From Nitrosopolaris sp035691865 (GTDB lineage: Archaea; Thermoproteota; Nitrososphaeria; Nitrososphaerales; Nitrososphaeraceae): a stretch of 64,000 nucleotides of DNA. The notes below the pieces were generated by a model. The model worked only from the letters and a program-made list of their open reading frames with translations, had not been told where the DNA came from and ran no database searches. A program made the position numbers and the translations under genes. The stretch is taken from assembly GCA_035691865.1 (NCBI GenBank), contig DASSIM010000001.1:10907-74906 (forward strand), read 5' to 3'. This document shows positions 35,306 through 44,012 of this stretch, in pieces (within the stretch, counting starts at the first letter, position 1; each line of letters starts with the position of its first letter).

Positions 35306-36120
35306 TCCTTAGCCTGGTGGTACTGTTATTGCTATCCGTTCTGTGGGGTCGCTATTGAATATATTGTTGTATTTTTCCACTCTCATACCTTTCTCATATA
35401 GTAATTAGTCAACTGAATAGACAGTAAATTCTTGTTAAATCGAACCTGCAACAATGGGCGGATCATACCTTATATATTTAATATATTTAATCCAATTAAT
35501 AGACATTTTGATACTACTGTACTAAGAAAAGATTACTAACTCCGACTGTGTAACAATAATTGATATAATCTGGAGCATTTCTTGGAAAAATTAAGATATT
35601 TCTTTTTCATAGAAAGATTGCATGGACAGCGAAAGTGCATTATCTCCTAAGCTACATCTATGCATGCTGCAGCTATTTTTTTCGCTAGCCGGATTGCGAA
35701 ACGATAGTCCAGGGCTTAGAGCGGCATCTGTTCCTGGTGTTTGTCTCCAGATTCGCAATGATCTCATCCCTGCTCAATGAGAAGATTTGTATCAAAATGG
35801 ATGCTGAATGTGGCTTACAGAACACTCCTTCATCGAATAGCCCAGTCATCTCTACATCATAGGCGACTAGCCTATCTTCAAGCGACGACACGTTTTGTGG
35901 ATCTCATTGAAGGTGAAGAAGAGTTCTTCATTCGCTATTCGTGTCTTTGGAGTCAGAGAAACGATTTGAATTTTAACACGAATATTTCTTTTACGAACTT
36001 TATTTTCGCCGTTGAATTTCGACAAAATGATACACTTCAATAAGTGGCTAAATCCTGCGTTAATGATATAGCCACGACATTATACCTCACACAGAACGTA
36101 GTGTCTCTAATGCCCTGCTC
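35306..36120. other. Intergenic region
   Basis: 0.8 kb of mostly AT-rich DNA with several short frames (52-88 codons) on both strands, none with a recognisable motif or promoter arrangement. A short frame beginning ATG at 35622 (52 aa) was considered and not accepted. Confidence 0.35.
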
Positions 36121-36645
36121 TCACGCTTTCTTATAGCTAGATGGTTCGTTCTTTTTTCTAAGATAATAAATTAGAACTATTAGAATTAGTCCAATCAAGA
36201 TATAGTTTGTCGGAGGGCGGAGAGCATCAGTGATTATTCCTAACTTTGGTATGACGTACACCACCTTACCTATGTAGTTTTGTTGAAAGATAGGGTAATC
36301 CAGGGAAGGGATCGAATCAGCGTTGGCGTCTCCTTTGGTCCTGATAATTCTGTCGCCATGGCTGTTAGTTACTATCTGAGCTACTCTATGAACTATAATT
36401 TCATGCTGTCCTGTGTCTGTCGTTCCAAATGTTCTGAACACTATGATATCTCCTACCTTCAAGCTGCCAAACGGGACGTTGTGGCTTACGATAACGAAAT
36501 CACCTATATTGAGTTTGGGGATCATACTACCACTAGCGACTACGTAGAATGGATTTGTCACGCCAAAAACAACGCGGATTCCAAGAAAGATAATAACGAT
36601 GCCAAGAGCAATAATTATTACATATTTAATTTCTTTTCTGACCAA
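36121..36645 (-). CDS. Signal peptidase I, archaeal/ER type
   Basis: 174 residues, TTG start (a nearby ATG is in another frame). An N-terminal TM (about 8-29), then VASGSMIPKLNIGDFVIV with catalytic Ser, EIIVHRVAQI with catalytic His, and RTKGDANADSIP with the Asp box replace the Lys dyad of bacterial enzymes by the Ser-His-Asp pattern of ER signal peptidase. A second TM near the C-terminus (about 147-165) is followed by a basic tail. It cleaves Sec signal peptides, likely including those of the secreted proteins in this window. Confidence 0.92.
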   Translation of the reverse strand: MVRKEIKYVIIIALGIVIIFLGIRVVFGVTNPFYVVASGSMIPKLNIGDFVIVSHNVPFGSLKVGDIIVFRTFGTTDTGQHEIIVHRVAQIVTNSHGDRIIRTKGDANADSIPSLDYPIFQQNYIGKVVYVIPKLGIITDALRPPTNYILIGLILIVLIYYLRKKNEPSSYKKA

Positions 36646-36962
36646 TTACCATCGAGCCTTTTATTCTAATTCTTTTTTCTCTTTTTTGAGTCATATCTGC
36701 AATATCTATTGCAGGATATTTGACGTTCTAGGAAAGTCTGCAACAACAATATAATGGTACTGCTACTTTTATGCAATTAGCGATAGGTAGTTCTTTGGAT
36801 GCTTGGACGGTCAAAAAGATATATCAGGCTTTTTCGCTGCATCCACATTATTATGAATGTTATCTGTGAATGACTTCTGAATAAGTGAACGAATTTTTTT
36901 GAGTGTAGTCTCTTCATTGATATCCACTCATTGATAAATATTAGAGATGTGGATCTGATAGT
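36646..36962. other. Divergent intergenic region
   Basis: 317 nt between the signal peptidase and the CoA-binding protein gene; AT-rich with an imperfect direct repeat (ATATCTGCAATATC). No gene seen. Confidence 0.35.
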
Positions 36963-37403
36963 ATGGCAAATCCGCTAATAAAAACAGATTCACACTCCGA
37001 CTTAGAGTTGAGAACAATCTTCGCCTTCAAAAATATTGCGATAGTAGGAATGTCAAAAAACGAAGAAAAGCCGGCCAATTATGTCCCAAAATATCTTATT
37101 GAGCATGGCTATAATGTCATCCCTGTAAATCCCACAGTTACTGAGATAATGGGAAGAAAGTCATATAGTTCTATCGTGGAAATACCTGATTTAATCGATA
37201 TAGTCGATATTTTCAGAAAGTCGGAAGATGTGCCTGCTGTTGTTATCGAAGCAGTCAAGAAGTCAGGAATCAAAGTTATCTGGATGCAAGAAGGGATTTA
37301 TAGTGAAGAAGCTGAGGTGAAGGCAAAAGAGAACGGCATGGACGTGGTTTCCAATAGATGTATGATGGCTGAACATCACAGACTCTTTAGTGAACAACGA
37401 TGA
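36963..37403 (+). CDS. CoA-binding domain protein (YccU-like)
   Basis: 146 residues, a single Rossmann-type CoA_binding_2 domain: KNIAIVGMSKNEEKPANYV, YLIEHGYNVIPVNP, SIVEIPDLIDIVDIFRKSEDV and VIWMQEGIYSEEA, ending RCMMAEHHRL. It is the CoA-binding half of NDP-forming acyl-CoA synthetases as a stand-alone protein. Its physiological role is unknown. Confidence 0.88.
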   Translation: MANPLIKTDSHSDLELRTIFAFKNIAIVGMSKNEEKPANYVPKYLIEHGYNVIPVNPTVTEIMGRKSYSSIVEIPDLIDIVDIFRKSEDVPAVVIEAVKKSGIKVIWMQEGIYSEEAEVKAKENGMDVVSNRCMMAEHHRLFSEQR

Positions 37404-37596
37404 AGTCCATTATCTCAAACTCCTGGACATCAGGATTACTATATGAACAGATCTAACTGTTACAAGAGATCATGTCGAAAAATATCGGAATTTCAATTCC
37501 AAGTTAAAAAAATCTAACGATTGGAAACTTTAAAACAGTATTTCGTAATGTTTATAATAAGCAGATATATAAATAAATATTAAGTCACATAAGTAT

Positions 37597-38016
37597 ATGG
37601 AACCTATCTCTTTAGCGAAGATTCTGGGCGCAATTTCTAACGAGAACGCTTTGGCAGTTCTAAAAACAATCGCTGGCACGAAAGGAGATACTGATATCCT
37701 CAGAGCTAAACTAAATATCACGCGTAAACAATATTATTCCCGAATCTCAGGCCTACTAAAGACTGGGCTAATTAAAAGAACGAATGGAAGATATTCTCTT
37801 ACTGTCTTTGGAGAACTCGTTTACGATGCTGCGATGACACTAGAAAAGGCATTCAATAACAACAACTACTGGAAGCTCAAGGCGATTGATTCGTTCGAGA
37901 TAGCCCCAGACCAAGACCACGAACTCTCAATAGTGGAGCGAAACAAAATTATTGAAACACTATTAAGAGATGACGAGAAGATAAAGGACATCCTCATAGC
38001 AAAACTTACGTCCTAA
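37597..38016 (+). CDS. Winged-helix transcriptional regulator, lineage-specific family
   Basis: 139 residues. ITRKQYYSRISGLLKTGL, then IKRTNGRYSLTVFGELVYDAA is the winged helix, with NNYWKLKAIDSFE and a closing RDDEKIKDILIAKL. It closely matches the proteins at 8230-8631 and 41090-41566. A TATA-like element (TATATAAATAAATATT) lies about 30 nt upstream. The regulated gene is unknown. Confidence 0.75.
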   Translation: MEPISLAKILGAISNENALAVLKTIAGTKGDTDILRAKLNITRKQYYSRISGLLKTGLIKRTNGRYSLTVFGELVYDAAMTLEKAFNNNNYWKLKAIDSFEIAPDQDHELSIVERNKIIETLLRDDEKIKDILIAKLTS

Positions 38017-38589
38017 TTATTCTTTCTATTTCTCTTCGTCTGTTTTTACTAAAGCAAAGTATCTAGCGTAAAAGTTTGTCATACACATCACAGGCAGTGA
38101 TTGATCATCATTACTCTTGTGAAGAGAGAAAATTAATTGAGAACAAATGTTCCTTTTCTGGTCAAATTTTTCAACTCGACGGGGTGGCGGTGTAATCTAG
38201 ATTTGGGAACTCTGTCGCGTCAGTGTTATCTGCTTCCTCAATGTCGACTTGAAGATCACAATCTCATTTATTTTGTTTAGGGATAGACTCTCCCAGAATT
38301 TATCACAGGACTTTTGGAGTTAAGCTTTAGAGGAAATAAGGCTAAGAATATCATATAAGTGTGAGCAATTGCTTGCCACTTTAGACTCTTCCTTTGGTCC
38401 GCATAATGAAAATATTACGCTGACCTAGAAATTCAATGCAAAAAACACCATCGGGGCTAGCTACCCCCTACCGTTGCGATCTCGTGAAATTAAATCATGG
38501 GTCGTTTGTGTGGATAAAGGCTTCATGTATGACCAAAATAGGGAACTTTTATATGTGTAGTTACCCTAGAATCTCTTGAAGAGCAGCTA
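38017..38589. other. Intergenic region
   Basis: No supportable gene. TTTTATATGTG near 38548-38558 fits a TATA box for the following regulator. Confidence 0.4.
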
Positions 38590-39525
38590 ATGCCACCAGA
38601 GGTCACAACTGAGCAGATTTTTGCTGTTTTATCCGATAATGCGTCGGTAAACCTAATGAAAACGGCATATGCGGGAAGACTCACTTCTTCAAATTATGTT
38701 GGCAGGCTTAGCAAAAAGCAGTTCTATACCAAACTCAAACGCTTATGTAACGCGGGGCTAGTCGAGAAGCGTGAAGATGCCTATTATCGAACCACCACCC
38801 TTGGCTCGCTCGTATATAACGGTCATGTGAAAACGCTAGAGGATGCTCTAACAAATTTCTGGCAACTTAAAGCCATAGATATTTTGAAGACAAGAGAAGA
38901 CTTTCCTGCGGATCGCAAGGAATCAATCATAGATGAAATCGTTAAAGGCAGTAATTTGAAGAACTTTATAAACTCGACCCATCTAACCGGGTTTGCAATA
39001 ATCAAGGATTTCAATCGTCTCATAAATGAGGTAATACGCATGCTTGAAGACGCTAAAAAGGAAGTTTACTTTGCCTCGCGATATCATGATCCGCACGTCT
39101 CAAAGAAGATGTTCGATAAAATCGAAAAAGGAGTCACCGTCCACTTCCTAGACGGCAACCCCGGGCAAATCAGTGTTGAGAGCCGACTGAATGCGATATT
39201 AAGGACCCCTCCCAATGAGGAAACTTACAAGAGAGTTAATAGGTTGATAAGATCTCAGTGTTTTGAGCTAAAAAGTCTTGAACCTACTACAATACTGAGC
39301 AATGGTAATAATATTGTAATACCCAAGTTTAACAGCTTCCTGGTAATCGATGGCAACCAAGTGCTTTACGAAAATATCAACTATGGCAATCCGGAGGAGT
39401 TCACAGTGGCAATTGCGAGGTATGACGATACGTATTTGGCAGAACAATTTATTAGCTATTGGAAGTTGCTATCCAAGGACGCACTTGTTCCTAAGCTTTT
39501 GGAAACTGCGAGAGCCAGGACATAA
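38590..39525 (+). CDS. Winged-helix regulator with a C-terminal phospholipase D-like sensor domain
   Basis: 311 residues. Residues about 1-95 are the same winged-helix family (RLSKKQFYTKLKRLCNAGL, VEKREDAYYRTTTLGSLVYNG, TNFWQLKAIDILK). After a linker, residues about 145-300 form a PLD/TrmB-C-like fold: AKKEVYFASRYHDPHVSKK, GVTVHFLDG, SFLVIDGNQVLYENI and FTVAIARYDDTYLAEQFISYW. No HKD motif is present, so it is likely a ligand-sensing rather than catalytic domain. It may be a sugar or lipid-responsive repressor. Confidence 0.72.
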   Translation: MPPEVTTEQIFAVLSDNASVNLMKTAYAGRLTSSNYVGRLSKKQFYTKLKRLCNAGLVEKREDAYYRTTTLGSLVYNGHVKTLEDALTNFWQLKAIDILKTREDFPADRKESIIDEIVKGSNLKNFINSTHLTGFAIIKDFNRLINEVIRMLEDAKKEVYFASRYHDPHVSKKMFDKIEKGVTVHFLDGNPGQISVESRLNAILRTPPNEETYKRVNRLIRSQCFELKSLEPTTILSNGNNIVIPKFNSFLVIDGNQVLYENINYGNPEEFTVAIARYDDTYLAEQFISYWKLLSKDALVPKLLETARART

Positions 39526-39832
39526 AATAACCCTGCATCATAGCGCCGATAATATTAGACACCTTCCTAAAAATGGCAAAAAGTCTTGCGTGCAGTAAGC
39601 AAGCACGATAATGCCTACTAATCAATATTCGGCGTTGAGTACTTTTCGGCCCATGTTCATAATTCTTAATGTGGGATAGATCTGTCTGGCTCCGATGGGG
39701 CATGGATCAATAATTAGATGCTATGGATGGCCCTGGACCAAGATTCAGTGTAGAAATCATTCTTTATTCGACATATTGTATCCAGATTAGGCAACAAACC
39801 CGATAAGAAGGGGTATTTGCCTTCTGGTACAA
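39526..39832. other. Intergenic region
   Basis: About 300 nt with no gene recognised. GATAAGAAGG near 39803 precedes the UbiA gene but no strong TATA box is evident. Confidence 0.35.
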
Positions 39833-40867
39833 ATGCAAATAGCTAAGTCTAAGAATCAATTTGCTCACTATGAGGAAGAGAAGAGCCTAACTTCATTAGC
39901 GTTATCTCAATTGGTTTTACTACAGTCGCGTAAGAGATGGGGAATAATGTATATGTTAGCGACTGTGTCGGGACTTTTTGTGCCGATAGCCGGAGTTTTC
40001 CCCTCTATTGAAGATCATGGCGTAACTCCATTCTTGACGACACTTCTACTAAATAGTGCACCACTATTCTCTGCGACCTTTTTGATTATAACCGGAATGT
40101 ATGTTCTCAATGATCTAGTTGATTCCGATCTCGATAAATCTAGTGGAAAAAAACGGCCAATTTCGTCAGGGCAAGTCACAAAAGCACAGGCTCACATATT
40201 CGTGATAGCGACCAACGCGGTAGGGATAATTCTCGCTCTAATAACTTTCAATCTCACCAGCATACTTATCGCACTGACACTAGTTGGAATAGGATTGATG
40301 TATTCTTTACCAAAAATTTGTCTTAAAGACAGATTTGTTCTCAAGACCGCATCTATTGCCGTGGCGAGTATGCTTTGTCTTATGCTAGGTAGTTCTTATG
40401 CATTTAATAACTCTGGTACGATACACAACATCAACGACTACAATTACATTGCCAACGCCTTCAGTCCAATTTTAATATGTATCTACGCAGCCTTAATGTC
40501 TGGAAGTATAATCTTTATAACATCTTTACTGAACGATTTAGGGGATGTTGAAGGTGATAAGGATTTTGGTCGCAAGACTATTCCGGTGGTCATTGGCAAG
40601 AAAAATACTGTAGTTCTGACTATAATTATTGCTGCAACCATGATTGTTATTTCGTGGTTATCTTTCTACATGTTACCAACTAATATCGGTTTGATTTGCC
40701 CCATTTTGGTAAGTCTTGTCGCGTCGATGGCAACTATAAAAATGGCAGAAATATTAGGGCACTTGGGTGATCATGAATTTATTCGAAAGCAACATAAGAA
40801 ATCCATGTCGTGGCATTTAATGCTTCAATCAGCACTAATAGTGGGAGCATTATTATTCTGGGTATAA
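39833..40867 (+). CDS. UbiA-family membrane prenyltransferase
   Basis: 344 residues with about eight to nine membrane segments and both UbiA aspartate motifs: LNDLVDSDLDKSSGKKRPISSG (NDxxDxxxD) and LNDLGDVEGDKDFGRKTIPV. UbiA enzymes move a prenyl chain from its diphosphate to an aromatic or glycerol-phosphate acceptor. In archaea the options include DGGGP synthase for ether lipids and a quinone prenyltransferase; the sequence alone does not choose. A short membrane gene and a winged-helix regulator follow. Confidence 0.85.
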   Translation: MQIAKSKNQFAHYEEEKSLTSLALSQLVLLQSRKRWGIMYMLATVSGLFVPIAGVFPSIEDHGVTPFLTTLLLNSAPLFSATFLIITGMYVLNDLVDSDLDKSSGKKRPISSGQVTKAQAHIFVIATNAVGIILALITFNLTSILIALTLVGIGLMYSLPKICLKDRFVLKTASIAVASMLCLMLGSSYAFNNSGTIHNINDYNYIANAFSPILICIYAALMSGSIIFITSLLNDLGDVEGDKDFGRKTIPVVIGKKNTVVLTIIIAATMIVISWLSFYMLPTNIGLICPILVSLVASMATIKMAEILGHLGDHEFIRKQHKKSMSWHLMLQSALIVGALLFWV

Positions 40868-40897
40868 ATCGCCCTCACGTTAGAGCTATCGGATAAA

Positions 40898-41089
40898 ATG
40901 TCAATCAGTAGAATTACCAGATTTAGTGTGCCTACTATTCAATATTTAATATCATATGGTACCTTTATTGTTTTCTGTGTCGCCATTGGTTGGGGATTGC
41001 AGATTGTACCTAAAATAGGGTATTTTTCTATCTTTGTACCCATACCCTGTCTCGCTAAGTCTATAATGTCGGTACTTTATAATAAGTAG
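40898..41089 (+). CDS. Possible small membrane protein (63 aa)
   Basis: 63 residues with two hydrophobic segments (about 16-35 and 41-57) and no Cys pair motif. It starts 30 nt after the UbiA stop and its own TAG abuts the GTG start of the next gene, a spacing typical of an operon. No homology recognised; it may be a chance frame. Confidence 0.4.
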   Translation: MSISRITRFSVPTIQYLISYGTFIVFCVAIGWGLQIVPKIGYFSIFVPIPCLAKSIMSVLYNK

Positions 41090-41566
41090 GTGCAGAGATC
41101 GGCTAAATTAAGATCTAAACAGGAAAAGACCGCTAGAAACAAAACCTCTACAGAGGCTAAGGTTACAAAAACCAAAGGTATTACCGTAGCCAACGTATTG
41201 AAGAGTATATCTGATCCTATATCTGTTGAATTATTCAAATCTATCTCCGCCATAGGCAGTGAAAGCTCAGCTCTAAGGAACAAGACAAAGCTTTCTCGCC
41301 GCCAGTATTATTCAAGGATATCTAGCTTTACAAGAAATGGAATGCTAGTAAGAAAGAACGGAAGGAATTACAGGACTACGTTTGGGAAAGTAGTCTATTA
41401 TACGTTAATGACGGTCGAAAATGCATTTGTGAATTATTATAAACTGAAAGCAATTGACTCGATTGGATTATCCTATGACATTCCACAGGAAGAACATAAA
41501 AAAATCATCGACAACCTGATAACGGATCCCGATATCAGACAAATTCTTTCGACTAGAAAGAACTGA
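41090..41566 (+). CDS. Winged-helix transcriptional regulator, lineage-specific family
   Basis: 158 residues from GTG 41090 with a basic Lys/Thr-rich N-terminal extension of about 40 residues. The core KLSRRQYYSRISSFTRNGM, then VRKNGRNYRTTFGKVVYYT and NYYKLKAIDSIG is the family seen at 8230, 37597 and 38590. It ends DPDIRQILSTRKN. It may be co-transcribed with the UbiA gene, suggesting a role in lipid or quinone regulation, which is speculative. Confidence 0.7.
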   Translation: MQRSAKLRSKQEKTARNKTSTEAKVTKTKGITVANVLKSISDPISVELFKSISAIGSESSALRNKTKLSRRQYYSRISSFTRNGMLVRKNGRNYRTTFGKVVYYTLMTVENAFVNYYKLKAIDSIGLSYDIPQEEHKKIIDNLITDPDIRQILSTRKN

Positions 41567-42277
41567 AGGTCCAAGGATTTTTTCGAAATACAAGTATAGA
41601 ATGAAGAAAATCTGTTACTAGAAGATTGACAAATCTATGCATACATTACATTCATTTACAGTAGACATTCGATTTCGCCTGTTACGATCTTGAACTTCAA
41701 TTACGCTTTAGTGTCTGGTAGTGTCAGTCATTTGTCAGATTCTATCAATCCTTGAAATTGAGTGCGATTATTATTTATAGTGACGATAACGCGACGGAAT
41801 GGTAACAGGGATTAGAAGCATGCTCATGGATATATCGTCATATATTGTCGATGACAAAATAATTATCAAAAATATTTATCCTCTACGAATTAAAATATGA
41901 CTCGTTGTGCACGACCGGATCATTGTAGCAAGCGGCCCATGAACTAATTGCAATTGGGATATCATAACCGTCATTGTCAACTTTCAGCCCTGATGGTACT
42001 AGTAGAAAAAACCAATTTGGGATAGTACGACATTTGTGGACCAGATACGTTGGTGGCAGAATATGAACTACATGTTATCCTTCCCTTTGTTTGTGCCTTT
42101 CGCTATCCATTCCTTTCTTTTCTCTTATCTGCACAACTCCTAGAGGCCCACCAGTGACGATTACTCATTTAGTTCTTTTTTATTTATCCTTACCACTTTT
42201 AATCCGCAATTATACTTATATGACTAGAAATAATATATTGTGTGCTCGTGTTTACACAAATGTGTCGATAAAATAGC
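41567..42277. other. Intergenic region
   Basis: 711 nt, AT-rich, no gene supported. ATTATACTTATATG at about 42208-42221 is a candidate TATA region for the nucleotidyltransferase. Confidence 0.35.
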
Positions 42278-43076
42278 TTGAAGGCAGTGTTGCTTGCAGG
42301 TGGTTATGGTACAAGAGCTAAGCCGTTCACGGATTACTTTCCCAAGGCGATGATCCCACTGAATGGTAGGCCGGTAATAGATTATATCGTGAGGTATTTG
42401 GCAAAATTTCCTCAAATCAGCAGTTTGATTATTTTATGTGAGTTCGATAACTTTGGCAAACAAGTTATTAATTATTTTGAGGGCAAAGAAGCTACGATAG
42501 GCAAACCTTTAACGTTTATTGAAGATAAAAAGTATGGGACAGGCGGTGCTCTTTTAGAAATTGAAAGAGATGTGAAAGCAGATAGAAGTTTTTTGTTATG
42601 GTTTGCGGACAACCTGTGCGCTCTAAGTGTCGATGATTTGGTACAAGAATATGAAAGGGCAGAAAAGAGAACAAAGGGGGGAATCACAGGAATAGTGGTC
42701 GTTCGAAATCAAAGGCGTGAGGAAACGGGACGAGTTATTTTAGACAACAGCAATCGTCGTCACGCAATTAACTCCAGGAACCTTGTGTCATCATCTATCA
42801 AGAAATTTATTGAAAAAGGGGTGGTGAAACTTGCGCAACCAGAGGCACTTGGTATATATTTATTTAACAGCACAATTTTTGATTATCTACACTCTATATC
42901 GAAGATTAAAGGAGGCTTTAATTTATCTCATGATTTATTGGGGCGCAATAGTACTCTACAAGGCAAACTATACTCATAATCTAGGTAATAAAGAGTGGCT
43001 TGATGTGGAGTCGCCGCCATATGCAGACCGAAACAAAGATACTGTGATAAAGATATTGTCGCAGATGGGTATGTAG
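42278..43076 (+). pseudogene. Sugar-nucleotide nucleotidyltransferase, frameshifted near the 3' end
   Basis: TTG start. AVLLAGGYGTRAKPFTDYFPKAMIPLNGRP is the NTP-binding signature of the glucose/mannose-1-phosphate nucleotidyltransferase family; KYGTGGALLE and LLWFADNLC follow. The first frame stops at 42979. The other frame continues with GNKEWLDVESPPYADRNKDTV up to 43076, the expected W-x-D-x-x-P-x-Y end of the family. The two frames join at a GGGG run (42940-42943); removing one G restores a single protein of about 265 residues. It could be a sequencing slip, a recent mutation or programmed frameshifting. Confidence 0.75.
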
Positions 43077-43997
43077 TATATATTATTACCCTGCAACCAT
43101 CATCTCTGAATCCCTCATCCTTGTTCGTCATCAACTTTTCTGGAAGTCAACTGCTATAAATTGGCCTTACTAGAAACGTCGTGTGTGTGTTCAAGTTTCC
43201 CTTTACGAGTCCACAAGTTGCAATTTTTCTATTTAATGCCTTTCAACAACGATATGTGTGGAATATGAACGACAATATTATACAAATGGATTATTTTTTC
43301 TGAAAGAACAATTCCTTAACGTCGATAAAGTAACAAACTATTAAGCAGCGTAATATCCGCACTTACACCAGCAAATCTACCTCATATCGCAAATGCAAGC
43401 AGTTGCAGAACCCAGGTGGATGAAGGGGAGGCGGCTACGAGTTTTTCAAGCTCACATGTTGGCTTCGCGGCTGGTGGAGCAAGTTTTGGGGTTCCACCGG
43501 TCCGTGGAGTTCGTAGACTTGGGTGGTAAGCCACATTCTATAGCAGAAATCGGCAGTGCTTCAGGTACTTTTGGAATGCATTTTGCGGTAATACGGTGAG
43601 TTGTCAGGTACCGTAGTTATTCCATATTTTTAATTAGTTACGGAGTAAATGACAAGTTTGTCAGCTTTCTATTTCCATTATTGCCTACTTAGCTCGTCAG
43701 TTCCCAAGTCGGTTCGAGCGAGTTGGGTTAATTTTTCTATTGGCTTGGCATCTGTGTCTCAAGAGATGGGTTCTGAGGAGTGCAGTTTTGTTGTATAAAA
43801 CTAGTAGGGAGATCTTATAGATTGCAGGCTATCCTAATGGAAGGCTAATAGACTGGTTACACGTCAATGAAATAGAAAAGATTGGTATAACCCGAATCTG
43901 AGCGTTTATCCATTAATTCAATAATAATTTCTTGAAATAAAATCCTAAGCAGTATACTCTTAAATTGGGTGCATTAATTATTTCTTGTTATCATTAG
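43077..43997. other. Intergenic region holding a G+C-rich structured segment
   Basis: 0.9 kb. Apart from the structured segment listed separately it is AT-rich and shows no coding sequence with recognisable motifs; a 68-codon frame at 43393-43599 lies over the structured segment and is probably incidental. Confidence 0.4.
43411..43523 (+). ncRNA. Candidate structured non-coding RNA
   Basis: Three nested helices can form on the plus strand: P1 CCCAGGT (43411-43417) with ACTTGGG (43517-43523); P2 CTACGAGTT (43435-43443) with AGTTCGTAG (43508-43516), directly stacked on P1 along its 3' side; P3 GGCTGGTGG (43469-43477) with CCACCGGTC (43494-43502). The five non-Watson-Crick positions are all G-U pairs on the plus strand and would be C-A clashes on the other, which indicates orientation. 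The segment is clearly richer in G+C than its flanks. CCGCA (43357-43361) and TGCGG (43584-43588) might close a longer molecule. It does not match tRNA, 5S, SRP or RNase P RNA features that I know. Confidence 0.45.
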
Positions 43998-44012
43998 GGG
44001 TATGCTATAATT

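Noticed and set aside
43393..43599. 68-codon frame over the structured RNA candidate
   Set aside because: No motif, and the base-pairing explanation fits the G+C-rich part better.
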